Source: Sinohyriopsis cumingii (lineage: Eukaryota; Mollusca; Bivalvia; Unionida; Unionidae). From it: 64,000 nt of DNA. A model generated the notes under the pieces. That model was not told the origin of the DNA. It searched no databases and was given only the letters and a program-made list of their open reading frames with translations. The stretch lies in the NCBI GenBank assembly GCA_028554795.2, contig CM068825.1:93544451-93608450 (forward strand), given 5' to 3'. Positions 52,322-64,000 of this stretch are shown one piece after another; within the stretch, counting starts at the first letter, position 1; each line of letters starts with the position of its first letter. The translations under genes and the position numbers were made by a program.

Positions 52322-52599
52322 TCTAGTGTAAGGAATACATGGCATTACCCATGTCCATACAACCATAATGTAATAAATTGTGTTTTCACTTAGTAACTTT
52401 GAAGATCTTAATGGATTGAAATCAAAATGTTGAATTGTATTTTTTTTTAAAAATGAAGTTCCATTTGCATCTATTTTTGTCCTGATTTTACTAATTTTCA
52501 ACCTTGGTTAACTTAGAAATTAGATGTTGTATGTGGACCTACGGTTTTTTTGCTCACCTGGCTGTAAACCAAATGTGCTTATGGTATTGCCATACATCT

Positions 52600-53800
52600 G
52601 GCATGTTTTCTTGATAAGTATTTGCTATTTTAAAGTTCTTCTCAAAACTGATGGATCAGTTTCAACCAAATTTGGCAGAAATGATCTCGGCATGAAGAAC
52701 TTTCAGTTTTATACAGATGTTACCAATCTAGCCATAAATATGGCTGCATATACTTGAAACTGAATATCTTTTAAATAATGTCTTGAAAAAAATTGTAAGC
52801 AAAATTTGAGCTAATTTGACAGAAAGCAGCCTGCAGCGAAGGGCCTTTAGATTTTTTACAAATGATACCAATTTACCATCAAATACGACTACAAATATAA
52901 TATTTCCTCTATATAAAAAAATAATTAAAAAAAACAACAGAACTTTGCCAGATTTAACAGAAAGCATTATGGCATGACAGGCTTTCAGTTGTGCAATTGA
53001 TGTTGATCCACAATCAGATAGAGCCATTGTTTCATATTATACAAATGGTGCAGGTATATTGTAAAATTTGACTGCAGTTGCTAAAAAGAGAATAATCTTA
53101 GAACTAATTAAAACCCATTCGGCATAATTTGACTATTGACAGAAAGATAGCTTTCCAAATTTTATAGATAATACCAATCTTCCATCAAAGTATAAAAATA
53201 GAAAAGCCTTCAAGCAGCCTCCCAAAAACTTTGGACAGATTTTTTCCAGTGTTTAGGTACTCTGACATAAAAGGCTTTCAAGTTTGTACAGAGGATGTTG
53301 GTCTGTCAACAAATGTGGCTTTTGTTACAAACAATTAAAAAAAACATTAAATGACTTCTTAGAAACTTCTTAAAAGAATTTTACTAAAAAAATTTTTTTT
53401 TTAAATTGGCATGGAGTTTTCATTTTCTTACAAATAATGGAGACTTGCATTAAAATTGGTTATTGTTACAAAAACTAATAGAAAAACCTCTGAATGACGT
53501 CTCAAAAACCACTTAACATAATTTTACAAAATTTTGGTTGAAAGTGTTCTTGCACAAATGATGCTGATCTTCCATCTAATATCCCCAACATCTTCTGAAA
53601 ATCCAGACAGAATGTAAACAATTTTGAGAAAGCATTCTGACATAAAATGATTTACATTTATATTAATGATGCCAAATATTCCATCAAACATGACATCCAT
53701 TATAAGAACTAAAAATCCTTACACCATTTAAAAAAGATTGATGAACAGAATTCAACAGAGTTTGACACAAAATCCAACAAATCCTGTGCCCAAAGTCCAG
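52600..53800 (+). repeat. Satellite family D, about 150-bp monomer, about eight units
   Basis: The order atttggcagaaatga, ggctttcagttttatacaga, tgataccaatcttccatcaa and cctctgaatgacgtctcaaa recurs through the block with strong divergence. It starts soon after a gctcacctgg motif at 52553-52562. Confidence 0.75.
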
Positions 53801-54016
53801 GAGCTTCATGAAAACTGAGTCTCTGCTTTCATGTAATGAATTTAGGTATGTTGGTGAACTACCAAAGATATTATTTGTAGTTCTCTATTTTTTAAACACA
53901 TTCCTCTGGAAATACTTGAAAAAAGATTCAAGTTGTGATGACAAGGAAGGAGGTAAAAGGACACTTTCAATGCTAATAGATTCTTATTGAAGTGCCATCT
54001 TTGCCATAAAAAATTA

Positions 54017-54230
54017 GCTGGGCTACTTGTTAGCCTTCCTGGTAGCCTGCTGAGGCTACATAATAGTTTTCCAGGTAGCCAGCTGGGCTACTTGCTAGCT
54101 TTCCAGGTAGCCAGCTGGGCTACTTGCTAGCTTTCCAGGTAGCCTGCTAGGCTACTTAGTAGCATTCTTAGTAGCCTGCTCAAATACTTTTTAGCTTTCC
54201 TGGTAACCCGCTGGGCTGCAGTTTGCTGGC
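54017..54230. repeat. 32-bp minisatellite, about 6.5 copies
   Basis: The unit agctgggctacttgctagct plus ttccaggtagcc repeats head to tail. The third and fourth units are nearly identical, the outer ones diverged. Confidence 0.92.
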
Positions 54231-55016
54231 ATTTTCATGCTAGTCATGAAGTTGAAGTGGATATGCATCTCTATAAGTATCACACACTTACAGCAAAAAA
54301 AATCTCATGATGACCTGTATTTGATCATTTACAGGCTCTGGTTAACTTTTGACTTTAACTCTCGACAACACGTTTTGTGCATGCATTATGCATATTGTTT
54401 TAGCTACAATCATTGAACTTGATGATGGGATGCATCTCATTAAGTACTATACCATTATTGAAAAATGAGATTTGTAGATTTTATGGTTCAGTAACTTTAT
54501 TGAAATGTTACCTTTGAAGTTCAGTTTATATTGTTCATGTTAGAATCGTGAAATGAGGTCATTGGAAGTACCTATTGGTAATTGCAGTCAGAGAAGTTCA
54601 TGTGACCTGCAATTTATGCATAAAGAGTGTTTTTGTTTGGCTTGAGACAATATGTTTTTCAGTACTGTAAACTTACAAACCTACAGAGAAGGTTTTTCTA
54701 ACCAGTTGAATGTAGGAATAAATATGATAGGTTACTCTCAACAGGGTTAATTTTGCATGTGAATGAGTAGGTATTAGAAGACTGGATTGGGTGCACTTCA
54801 TGTGAGGCCTCAGCTGTGGTGGCTGGACGTGGCAATTATTGATGCATGAAATAGTTTTGTAATTATGGTCATACTGGCTGTCACTCCAAGATTACTCGGA
54901 GCCTGCTACATTCACTCAATAAAATCTGATGGCTAAGAATAGACAGTGATATTAACTTCTGAGGCATATTTTCTAACAACATTTTGAAAAAGGAAAGAAA
55001 ACTGTATATGGTTTTA

Positions 55017-55044
55017 GCTCACCTGGAGATAACGCCAGGTGAGC
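55017..55044. other. 10-bp-stem hairpin GCTCACCTGG / CCAGGTGAGC
   Basis: A perfect 10-bp inverted repeat with an 8-nt loop. A single arm occurs at 52553. I recall similar gctcacctg-type motifs in molluscan interspersed repeats. Diverged repeat-like text follows. Confidence 0.6.
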
Positions 55045-56474
55045 ACATCATATGGCCTTGTATCTGTTGTGTGTCATGCATCCATCCATCAACAGTTGCC
55101 TGTTACCACTTTTGAGTCCATGTTTCTGGTCTGATTTCTGTCAGACTTGGAATATGGGTTTAAACCATCAGAAACTTGGAGGAGTTTAATAAAGAGCAAG
55201 ACCCATCTATATGAATGATTTACCTTTGCACCTGATTTATTGGCCTAGACTTGAAATGTGTGCTTACATCATTAATGATCATGGACAAGTTTGATAATGT
55301 GAATGATCCATGCCTATAAATTAGGTAATTTTGCATCTGATTGAGAGAGCTTGTTAGCACTCTTGAAGCCATTTTCTGATCCATTTTTTATTAAACTTTA
55401 AATATGGGCATATATATTGCGATGTTGCACTTAAAATATAGGTAGGTACTATCCAACAAAACTTCATAGCACCTTAAAACAGTATTGCTATAATAAAATG
55501 CATACAATGTTTGTTTTTTATATGATCACATGTATAGTCATTATTTCATGGGATTTCATATATTAGATGTTCTGACTTTGAATAAAAATAAACAAAAACA
55601 AAAACCCAATATGCTTTTCTCCTGAACCACTTCCCAGTTTAATTACTATCATTAATCCAGATTTACTGATCCTCTTGTTTCCTAGCAACAGACCCTAGAA
55701 ATTCTCTAATCATGAAACAAAATATTTAAAAAAAAAAAAAAACAATGAACAGAATTCTGGATTTCCAGAAAGTGGTAGCCAGACTTCATCCCATATTTAT
55801 TATTTCTCCTAATATTTTAAGCACATACTGGACATAGACTAAAGAGCATCATTCATTAATGTCCAACTTTGCATGCTGCTTGCAAATTAAGTTCCATTCG
55901 AATTTACAAGTTGTATCAAACAAACAAATTCCAGTAATTATATAGAGTGCATAGCTGTCTTCAACACTGAGTTGTTCAGTAACACTGACAAAAATTTTCT
56001 GAGAGTAATAAAATTGGATCATGGAACTACAATTCATTTTTGATAAATGGAGGTGGATGAACGAGTGTTAAATAATCCTATTTTATCAAATCAATCCAAC
56101 TTTTTAAACGAGAAAATGGAATACTCATATTTTTTGTTTCGTTCAATAGACAATGTGGAATCAAATTGTTTCAAACTTTTCTTTCCACTCTTTCCACTTC
56201 ATTATTTTGCTTCACAAACCTACATTTAGTAGTTACCCAAGTGAGCAATAGTAGGCCCATTTGTGCCTCTTGTTATAAGCTCATCACAGTACTTACATTT
56301 TGATGTCATGAAAAAGAATATTTTTTTTTTGTATCCTATGATGGTGTAGGTCAAGATCAGTTTAGCCAGAAGTTATTTTCTGCATGATGATCATTGTTTA
56401 CAGTTGCTGCTGGAAACTGCTAAAAGCTTCATAATGGTGAGCTGTGTAATTGTTAATTACTACTGGGTTTTTTT

Positions 56475-56592
56475 ATGCCCCACCACAGCAGGGTTAGGGA
56501 AATTGGTGTTTCCCTTGTCCATTGTATGTCAGTCCAGAACATCTTAGTTCAGTTTTTCATTTAGGTTTTTTAAGGCACTGTGGTGGGGCAAC
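56475..56592. mobile_element. Short inverted-repeat element
   Basis: tgccccaccacag at the left and ctgtggtggggca at the right are perfect 13-bp inverse copies about 90 bp apart. There is no coding capacity. Confidence 0.6.
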
Positions 56593-57123
56593 AATGATAA
56601 ATTAACATCATTTCTTGTTAGTTTTGAAATTCCTTTTGAAAAATATTGCAAGATTTACATGAATTTAACCATTTGAATAAATATGTAAATATAATGTATT
56701 GATTAAATTTTTAATTATATCCACTCATTTCATCAGAAAGTTTCCCACATTTTTTGCCAGGTAATACAAGTAGTTTTACATTATTTGGGCTATTTTTGTG
56801 TATGTCAAATATTTCATGTTTTTATGTGACATTCTTGGGATAGGGAAGATTTTCACATATTTATCTCTTCAATCAGGAAATAAAAGCACTGTAATTCAAC
56901 TGTTACATGTAATAACATTTTGTATTTTAGTACAAACACTTTATCATATTTTGAGCTAACAGTTATTAGGCAGAATGTTTGAAATTTTAAAACTTCATTT
57001 TAATTAAAAAAAGGCTCAAAATGTATCCCTAGTTCACTTATTTTTTACTTCCACCATGCAGGTCTTTGAGAACTTTTGTTGTTTTTGAACTTGGGAGCTT
57101 GGTATTTTTATCACTCCTGGTCA

Positions 57124-57410
57124 CAACTCGGGTGGCCTAGTGGGTAGAGCATCCACCTCAGATGCAGGAGGTCACGGGTTAGAACCCTGGCCAAGTCAAA
57201 CCAAAGACTTATAAAAATGGTACTAGCAGCTGCCTTGCTCAGCACTCTGCATTAAGAGGTTAGTGCTAGGTCTGGTTGGCCCAGTGTCAGGATAATGTGA
57301 CTGATGCCCCAGTGCTAGACATCACTATAAACTGTCACACTGCAGACATCCTAGTGATATGACTGAAAAACTGTTAAAGCTACATTACAAATCCAAACAT
57401 ACACACAAAT
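57124..57410 (+). mobile_element. tRNA-derived SINE family 2, second copy
   Basis: The head ggtggcctagtgggtagagc and B-box-like gggttagaaccc are close to a tRNA. The body and (CA)-rich tail match 13490-13810. It lacks an internal stretch of about 30 bp present in that copy. Confidence 0.85.
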
Positions 57411-57609
57411 AAAATTGAAATAATAACAATCCAGAAGAGCTTACATTATGAAGCCATCACGAGTTGTCCATCCATTGTCCATAGATGTTTGCTGTTACCA
57501 TTAATCCTAAACTACTTGGAGGAAAGCCATGAAGCTTAGCATACACAGATGTAAACCCTGCCATTGTGATCAATTTTATCATATTCTGATTTTCCAGTGG
57601 GATAAAATT

Positions 57610-57877
57610 TTGTGTAGGTGACGTTGTTGTATGGTTTAACGCCATTTTTCAGCACACGATAGCCTATACATGGCAGCCAGTATTAATGGTAGAGGAAGAA
57701 CCCAGAAAAGCCCGGAAAGAACCACTGACCCACGAGAAGCTACTGGCAAGCTTTCTCACATATCCACTTTAGCCTAATCCGAGACTCAAACCCACGCAGA
57801 CAGAGGTGAGATGGCAGAGATCCGTAATGGAGAGTGCTTTAGACCACTCGGCCACTCGGGGCCCCTTGTGTAGGTGA
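57610..57877 (-). mobile_element. SINE family 1, full-length, minus strand
   Basis: Element 57622-57865 is the reverse complement of the family, with the tail at the left and the tRNA-like head ending in ggggcccc at the right. Perfect 12-bp duplications TTGTGTAGGTGA flank it at 57610-57621 and 57866-57877. Confidence 0.92.
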
Positions 57878-58373
57878 AGCACAATTTAAAATACCACTAT
57901 ACTTAGATCACTGAAATGCTTTAAATATCTGAATGTATTCTTTGAAGGAATACCCCAAGCGCTTGTATGACAAAAGCAGTTGAATATTAACCAGTCAGAA
58001 AATACTTAAGCTTTTTGCAGCCAATGAGGATTATATCAGAATTAAAACCAGCATGTGCTCCAGAAATTCCAAATGGAGTACTCAAGGTATCAACATTTGA
58101 TTAATACAGTATCATTGCAGTTTTTTCTTTTGATGGACTGAAGCATGTCACTTGGTAGGAAATTGTTTCAAGTTAGTATTCCTATTCACCTTATAGTCTG
58201 AATATACCATCCCATTTGTTTGTACCCCCTACCAATTTAATAAAAAAACAAAATGCACCTATGAGATCAAAGAGGCATAGAACTTGGTTCTTTATTGATT
58301 TATAATTTCAAACCTGATTATGCCCAGGTAGGACCCTAACACTGTTATCGTCTGCACATTTAATTCCAAACAG

Positions 58374-58468
58374 AAGTTTTCAATGTAAAAGATGATCTTG
58401 TTCACCAGTCATTTCCAGTTCCTGGACAAGTCTATTTTCAGCAAAGGGATGTATGCACGACTACACAG
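58374..58468 (+). CDS. Candidate internal exon of an unknown gene
   Basis: After an acceptor-like aaacag, 95 nt stay open and end at CAG|gtatgt, a good donor. With two leading bases completing a codon, the block encodes 31 residues including LVHQSFPVPGQVYFQQRDVC, which looks protein-like. I found no partner exon nearby and do not recognise the product. It would belong to a plus-strand gene downstream of PNN. Confidence 0.3.
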
Positions 58469-59039
58469 GTATGTACATAGAAGGAAAATACTACTGGTAT
58501 GTCTGCTTTGAATATTTACAATGTCGAATCAAGCAAAGCAAAATAATAAGTACAAATTTGCCTTTCACATGGATTTAACAAGTTTCTATGTACATGTGTA
58601 CAAAGAGATATAACTCTCAACATTATGGTAATTTATGGCCTTATTCAGCAGGTACCACATAGGATGAACTATGTCACAATGTTGTCTGAAGAAATCAACT
58701 AGCCAATAGTGTACGCAACATAGCACGGTGTTGGTATGGAAGTCCGTTAACCATGAAAAGCTTAGAGAATGCCACTGTTATCACCACTGGTCACATTCAG
58801 GTTAGAAATTATAAATCAATGAATGAACTAAGTTCTGTGCACTTTTTTTCACATTAAAGATTTCTGTTTTTTTTTAAATCAGTAGTGGGGTACAAACAAA
58901 TGGGGAGGTGTATTAAGACTTTAGTAGGGGTTAGCACTCTGCTTAGTTCTGTCTGTGCATCCAATTTCATTCTAAGATCAGCAGCATATGGCCAGTATTA
59001 TGCTGAAACCCTATACATAGATGTGTCTAGTTTGTCCTA

Positions 59040-59302
59040 CATGAAAGTGGCAGGGCCCCGAGTGGTCTAAAGAACTCTCCATTATGGATCACTGCCATCT
59101 CACCTCTGTCTGCATGGGTTCGAATCTCAGAATCGACCAATGTGGGTATGTGAAAAAGCTTGCCAGTAGCTTCTCATGGGTCAGTGGTTCTTTCCGGGGT
59201 TTTCCCGGATTCTTCCTCCACCATTAATACTGGCTACCATGTATAGCCTATCATGTGCTGAAAAATGGCATTAAACCCTACAACAACACCATGAAAGTGG
59301 CA
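59040..59302 (+). mobile_element. SINE family 1, full-length
   Basis: Element 59053-59289 begins gggccccgagtggtctaaag and ends in an (ACA)n tail. Perfect 13-bp duplications CATGAAAGTGGCA flank it at 59040-59052 and 59290-59302. Confidence 0.92.
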
Positions 59303-59429
59303 CCACTTGAATATCAATTATAGCAATGTAGTGGATGTCTTGGAAATTTTGTAATGGCTACCTCATAAACAGGTGATTATATAAACATGGGTTTTGACTG
59401 TAAAAGAAAATTTTGTCATTTGTTGATGG

Positions 59430-59640
59430 ATCTGAATAAAATGGTGCTGATCTGACATCCAACATACCTATCATAGTGGACATCTTAAAACTCCTGTTGT
59501 TGGTACTTCTTCTGAGTGGATGGTCATATTGACATGGGGGTTTGCACTAAAAGACTTGTGACATGTTGATGGTCCTGAATACAGATTGTGCTGATTTTTT
59601 TTCTAACATGTCACAATACTTATTTTAAAAATCTTGTTGC
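59430..59640 (-). repeat. Satellite family A fragment
   Basis: gatggatctgaataaaatgg followed by gctgatctgacatcc and gtggacatcttaaaac is the reverse complement of the 8430 array unit. Confidence 0.65.
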
Positions 59641-59660
59641 TTCTTCTCCTACACAAGAAA

Positions 59661-59810
59661 CCATGGTGACTCAGCTGGCAAAGTTAAACTCATAATCAAA
59701 GAGTTATAGGTTTGATATGCACCCTGGCTAGTCTGGGTCAGTATGTCCTAAGGAAAGCTCCCATTTCCTAGGCATGATATAGCCAATCAAATGCCATTAA
59801 AAATCAAACA
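59661..59810 (+). mobile_element. Possible tRNA-like SINE fragment
   Basis: ccatggtgactcagctggca followed by ataggtttgatatgcaccct resembles A- and B-boxes of a decayed tRNA-derived head. The body is not recognisable. Confidence 0.35.
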
Positions 59811-59999
59811 ACCTACTAACCTCATTCATAAATGGTCAGGTTAGCATGATGTTTTCTTAAAACTCTTCGTAGGAAATGTAGATGTCTAGAATGAAAATTA
59901 TGCAAATCTCTGACATTCAGCATGGAGGATAACTTGATGTTATTATCACTACATCTCTTGAATCAATAATATTGACTTTAAAATAAAATACTTAAGCTA

Positions 60000-61936
60000 C
60001 AGCAGTGGTTTCATGGAAATCTTGTCATAACCCCATGCAAACAAAGTACAGAGGGTAATCTATGCAGCGTATTTGGAAAATCCATGATTGTCTCAGGCCA
60101 CCTTCTTTGAAAAGCTGGTTGATTGGTAAATGATTACGGTTGCAATCAAAATTATTTAACAACTTTTGTCATATAGATAGCTGTCGAAATTTCACAATAT
60201 TTGTAACTTACCTTCAGTCCTGCTGGAAGGTGTTGCACATTTCTATTTTTACTTAATCTATTAGGAATCGCAAATAAAAGATAATACCATTTTCTCTTTT
60301 TTTTCCTCATATTGTCTTGTTGCTGAGAAGTTGTCTAGCAGTTGTCCATCTGTGACATTCATATATTATGTTTATCTGAGTTTACAGATCATGTTATCAT
60401 AACTTTTCATGAAGGATTTTTGTTTTGCCACTGCCCAACAAGCAAGTATAATATGCAACATTCTGAGCCATTTACATTCATAGATTACTCAGAACTGGTG
60501 CTAATGTGCCAATACTAAATGTATAAATGTAAATGGTCTAAATGTAGATCTATGATCCTAGTAATAGAAAAGAGCAACAACCAACAAATTTTTTTAGAAT
60601 TTAACAAACAATTCATTTCCCTAAAATGCTAAGAGAAAATTTAAAACAACTTATGGTATTGCGAATTAAATTCCAAATAATCCTAGCATTTCTAACACAT
60701 GTCCTGATGATTAAAGTTCTGAATAAACTTTAGTGGCATTCCAAAATAAATCCAGTGCTGGAAGTGTTGATGGGCCTGTGATGGCCTGAATATTATTGAT
60801 GTGTCAACATTTTTTGGGGTTAAATTACATCACTAATATCCAAGAAAATATCCTTATTTGAACTTTACTGTAAATCCAAGTCTATATTTCCAAGAATATT
60901 ATTTTAGCTAAGCAGTTTCTATTTCCAGTGAGTAAATAATTTGAATAAATAAATAAATTTCAGCCCAAATCAAAAATTGGACAAAACAGTAACACCGATT
61001 TCTGCTTCAGACGTTATTGCAGGAATAAATAATTTCCCCAATAAACAAGATTTCATACTTCTCTACCTGACCAAGGTTACGATTGGTATTTTCTATTTTA
61101 AAAAAATTAGCTTGTGGAAAATTTCATTCTGGAAGGTTCCAAATGTTTACAAGGTAAGTTATTAGTTAGAATGTCTGCTACTAAAATTATAATGAAGAAC
61201 ATGGTAAACACAATGTCCTTGACTCAGACCAAGATAATAATCTTAATAATTATCCTTCAGTCAGAAAAATGTAAACAATGTTGATTAAAAAAGCTGATTT
61301 TGGACACGGCTACAAAAATACAATTCTACATAACCCACAGCATGTCGTGATAAAAATAAATAATACAGATTAAATATATGTAACAATTTGACATGTTGAA
61401 AAGCCCCATAGTACAGCTTTATCTGTTACAAAGAAGCCTATTTTATTTTACCAGTTTTATTCCATCAGATCCATTTCTGCTGCAAGGCATACAGAGAAAT
61501 TTGGTCTCCATTTTGTTTGCTGTCAATATATCAATATCTCAATGTAGTCAGTGTAGAGATAGCACAGCTTGTGGCACTTTGAAGATTAGAAATACTACAG
61601 TTTAGGTTTGAACTAGTTCCACACACTTTACTATACATATGCATAGAATGAAGAAGAAAACAATGGGAATACCTGAGAGAAATCTCAAGAAGCAGGTGTC
61701 TCAAAAAATTAACGAAGGTTAAAACTATATTACATGCTGGACACCAAGGATTGATGAATGTAGAGAAGTGGAGTTATCAGCCCTTAGTATTGGAGGATTA
61801 GACATACTAAGTAAAAGGTAAAAGGTTACAGAGTACAAAATTTAACCATAACTAGTATCTGAACATTCCCTGCATACAAACAGAATATTTAGTTTCTTGC
61901 CAGAACTTAAAAGAACGGTGAACTATTTTCCATGTA
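60000..61936. other. No supported gene; possible weak RT-like remnant at 60962-61152
   Basis: The frame through 60977 reads VTPISASDVIAGINNFPNK, faintly like the spacer before a LINE reverse transcriptase. It has no other RT motif. The rest is AT-rich sequence without visible features. Confidence 0.2.
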
Positions 61937-62160
61937 GGTGCCCTGTGTGGCCAATTAGTCTAAAGTACTTGCCTTTACTGATCACTGGCATCACACCTCT
62001 GTCCACACGAGTTCAAATCTCAGGGTAAGCCAATATGGGTATGTGAGAAAGTTTGCCAGTAGCATCCCAAATGTCAGTGGTTTTTGTCAGGGTTTTCCCA
62101 TACTCTTTTCCTCCACCAGTTACACTGGCCACCATATATCACACTAAAAAATGGCAAACC
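61937..62160 (+). mobile_element. SINE family 1, old diverged copy
   Basis: The head-like ggccaattagtctaaagtac, B-box-like gagttcaaatctc and body gtgagaaagtttgccagtag are recognisable but much mutated. No clear target-site duplication remains. Confidence 0.75.
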
Positions 62161-62999
62161 CATAACAAAAACCAACCTATCCTGTGCACTGAATATTTTA
62201 CTTTTGAGAAACTTGATTCAACTGCTATGTATGCAGATTAATGTACAAGTTTTACCTTCTTTGCACACATTGCATCTTTGGACTGGAATGAGTACAGTAC
62301 TGGGAATATGAATTTGTTAGAAGAGTTGTGAAAATTCTAAGATGTCCTGATTCATCAGTCATGGTGATCATTCAGTTTAACTTCTCAGCAAGTAACTACA
62401 TGGCAAGAAAAATATATTTGCTGCAATTAAAACATACACAAGAGTGTAAGAGTGAATTAACTTTATTAAATCAGCATGACAAACAAACCTCAAATTAAAT
62501 TTTAATGAAGTTAAGGACATAAAGTCACGACAATTGAATGTTAAACTGACATCACGTTCCCAACACAAAATGCCTGAGGAGGTTTAAAATAGGATAAAAT
62601 GTGAAAAGATTTGTTGAGCTTTTTTAGCATTAAAGGCCAGTAGATATAAACATCAGTTGTGCAAAAATAAAAATAAAATTACTCCATTTTATTTATAATG
62701 TCCCTTAAAAGTTTACTTTAAATGATAATAGAAATACTTGGTGTCTGACAGACATTACTGTACAACTTGAACAGCTTTGATGTGCTTCCTGTGAAGTGTA
62801 GCTTGACAGTGCATCCAATGAAATTCACAGACCGGAACAGTGAAATATCTGATTAATCTTCCAAGGTGTAGATATATTAACATATTGAAACCTTGGCAAG
62901 CGAAGATGCAAATGATAACTGATATACCAATAACTATGGCCACATTACTAAAAATTACATAAAAAAATTTAATCATGAGCTTCTCAAAAATTGAACAAT

Positions 63000-63660
63000 A
63001 GCATTGAAACAAACTTCACCCCAAAACAAAAAATTAACATTTTGGCATGAAAGCCTTTAAAATTTGTATAAAAAAAATGCCAATCTGCCATTAAATATTT
63101 CCATTGTTATTAAAAATAAAAAACCTTTTCTATTTTGTTTCAAAAAGGGGCTCAATAAAATTTACAGACTGCATCTAAATACAAAGACTTTTTCAAATTT
63201 TTACACAGAATGTCAGTCTGCTGCCATCAGTGATGATCATCACAAAAAACCAAAACCTTCTAGACTGCCTTTTCTATAATGAAAAAAAAGGTGCCATGTG
63301 TTGTTATGATACTGGACTTACAAGCAATTCATTTTGATAGCTGCCCAGATCAGCCCAAATTGGCTGCTGTGGTGTCTCAGAGCGAAATACTCGATTCATT
63401 TTATCGACACTATACATGTATAGCAATTCAGGATTTGAGGCGCCGTTAACAAACAATCTAAAAAGTTACTGAGCAGAATTTGACTAAATTGAAGGCATTT
63501 CACATTTGTTTAAATGCTGCAGATCTGCTTTCCAATATGGCTGTTGCAACTTGTTAGTAATAACAGAGAAACCTGTAAATGACCTCTTCCCAAAAAACCA
63601 CTTAACATAACTGTATCCAATTTTTATTGAAAACATCTAACAAAAAGTCAAGACAAGTGT
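63000..63660 (+). repeat. Satellite family D, second array
   Basis: Text such as ttttggcatgaaagccttta, gtcagtctgctgccatcag and gacctcttcccaaaaaacca matches family D units at 52600-53800. Confidence 0.65.
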
Positions 63661-63879
63661 GTAATCTCTGGGTTACATTGACCTCTTGTCAGTTTATGTT
63701 TATTTTATTTTCTAATAAAAGCCACAATAGTAAAATACTAGATGTACATCATTTTGTACAAAAACTGGAAGGCTTTGATGCTAGAATGATAAGGATTAAA
63801 TCTGGTGAAAATCAATTGATGTGGAAAAATAAACATCTGCTTGTATATCACAATGCAAAACAGTTTCATTAATGATTTC

Positions 63880-64000
63880 TTATGACTTGTAGATGGTCCT
63901 AAATGAAAATGGTGTTGACCTTACATCTAACAGGGTTACTATGACAGCCATATTGAAAATTTTGTTATCACTACTCCTGACAAGGAGTTTTCTCAAAAAG
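63880..64000 (-). repeat. Satellite family A fragment at window end
   Basis: gatggtcctaaatgaaaatg, gacagccatattgaaaattt and cactactcctgac match the family A monomer. The repeat runs off the window. Confidence 0.65.

Noticed and set aside
60222..60268. Minus-strand exon-like block ending in a good gtaagt donor
   Set aside because: It is only 46 nt, the acceptor is weak, and no partner exon was found.
63627..63872. 81-codon frame near the right end
   Set aside because: It lies at the edge of satellite arrays D and A and has no splice or homology support.

Overview
The window is nuclear DNA of an animal. It is AT-rich and intron-rich, with many interspersed repeats. The CR1/L2-like LINE with a PHD finger, the tRNA-derived SINEs and the many dispersed tandem monomers of about 150-170 bp suggest a mollusc, probably a bivalve. 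That taxonomic call is inference.

Two complete conserved genes can be assembled exon by exon. They lie head to head with 213 bp between their start codons. On the minus strand is the TRAPPC6B-type TRAPP subunit (6 exons, 33159 down to 13216, 156 aa), a vesicle-tethering factor. On the plus strand is pinin, PNN (9 exons, 33373 to 52217, 571 aa), a splicing and exon-junction-associated nuclear protein. The same two genes are divergent neighbours in human 14q21, so the pair looks like ancient microsynteny that probably shares a promoter.

Region by region: 1-3840 holds satellite, minisatellite and a LINE 3' fragment. 3841-11936 holds plausible exons of an unidentified plus-strand gene convergent with TRAPPC6B. 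13216-33159 is TRAPPC6B; its introns hold a satellite array, several inverted-repeat elements, a hAT remnant and, in the 9.8-kb intron 1, a decayed full-length LINE enclosed by 60-bp inverted repeats. 33160-33372 is the shared promoter interval. 33373-52217 is PNN; its introns hold two SINEs with target-site duplications, a 340-bp foldback element, a pogo/Tigger-like remnant, a BED-finger remnant and divergent tandem repeats. 52218-64000 is gene-poor, with satellites, a minisatellite, SINEs and one candidate exon of an unknown gene.

I found no rRNA, no functional tRNA gene, no CRISPR array and no bacterial-type operon. The most unusual items are the inverted-repeat-enclosed LINE whose single reading frame is broken only by nonsense codons, the two alternative phase-consistent splice chains of the unknown gene, and an 81-nt in-frame cassette-like exon in TRAPPC6B intron 1.
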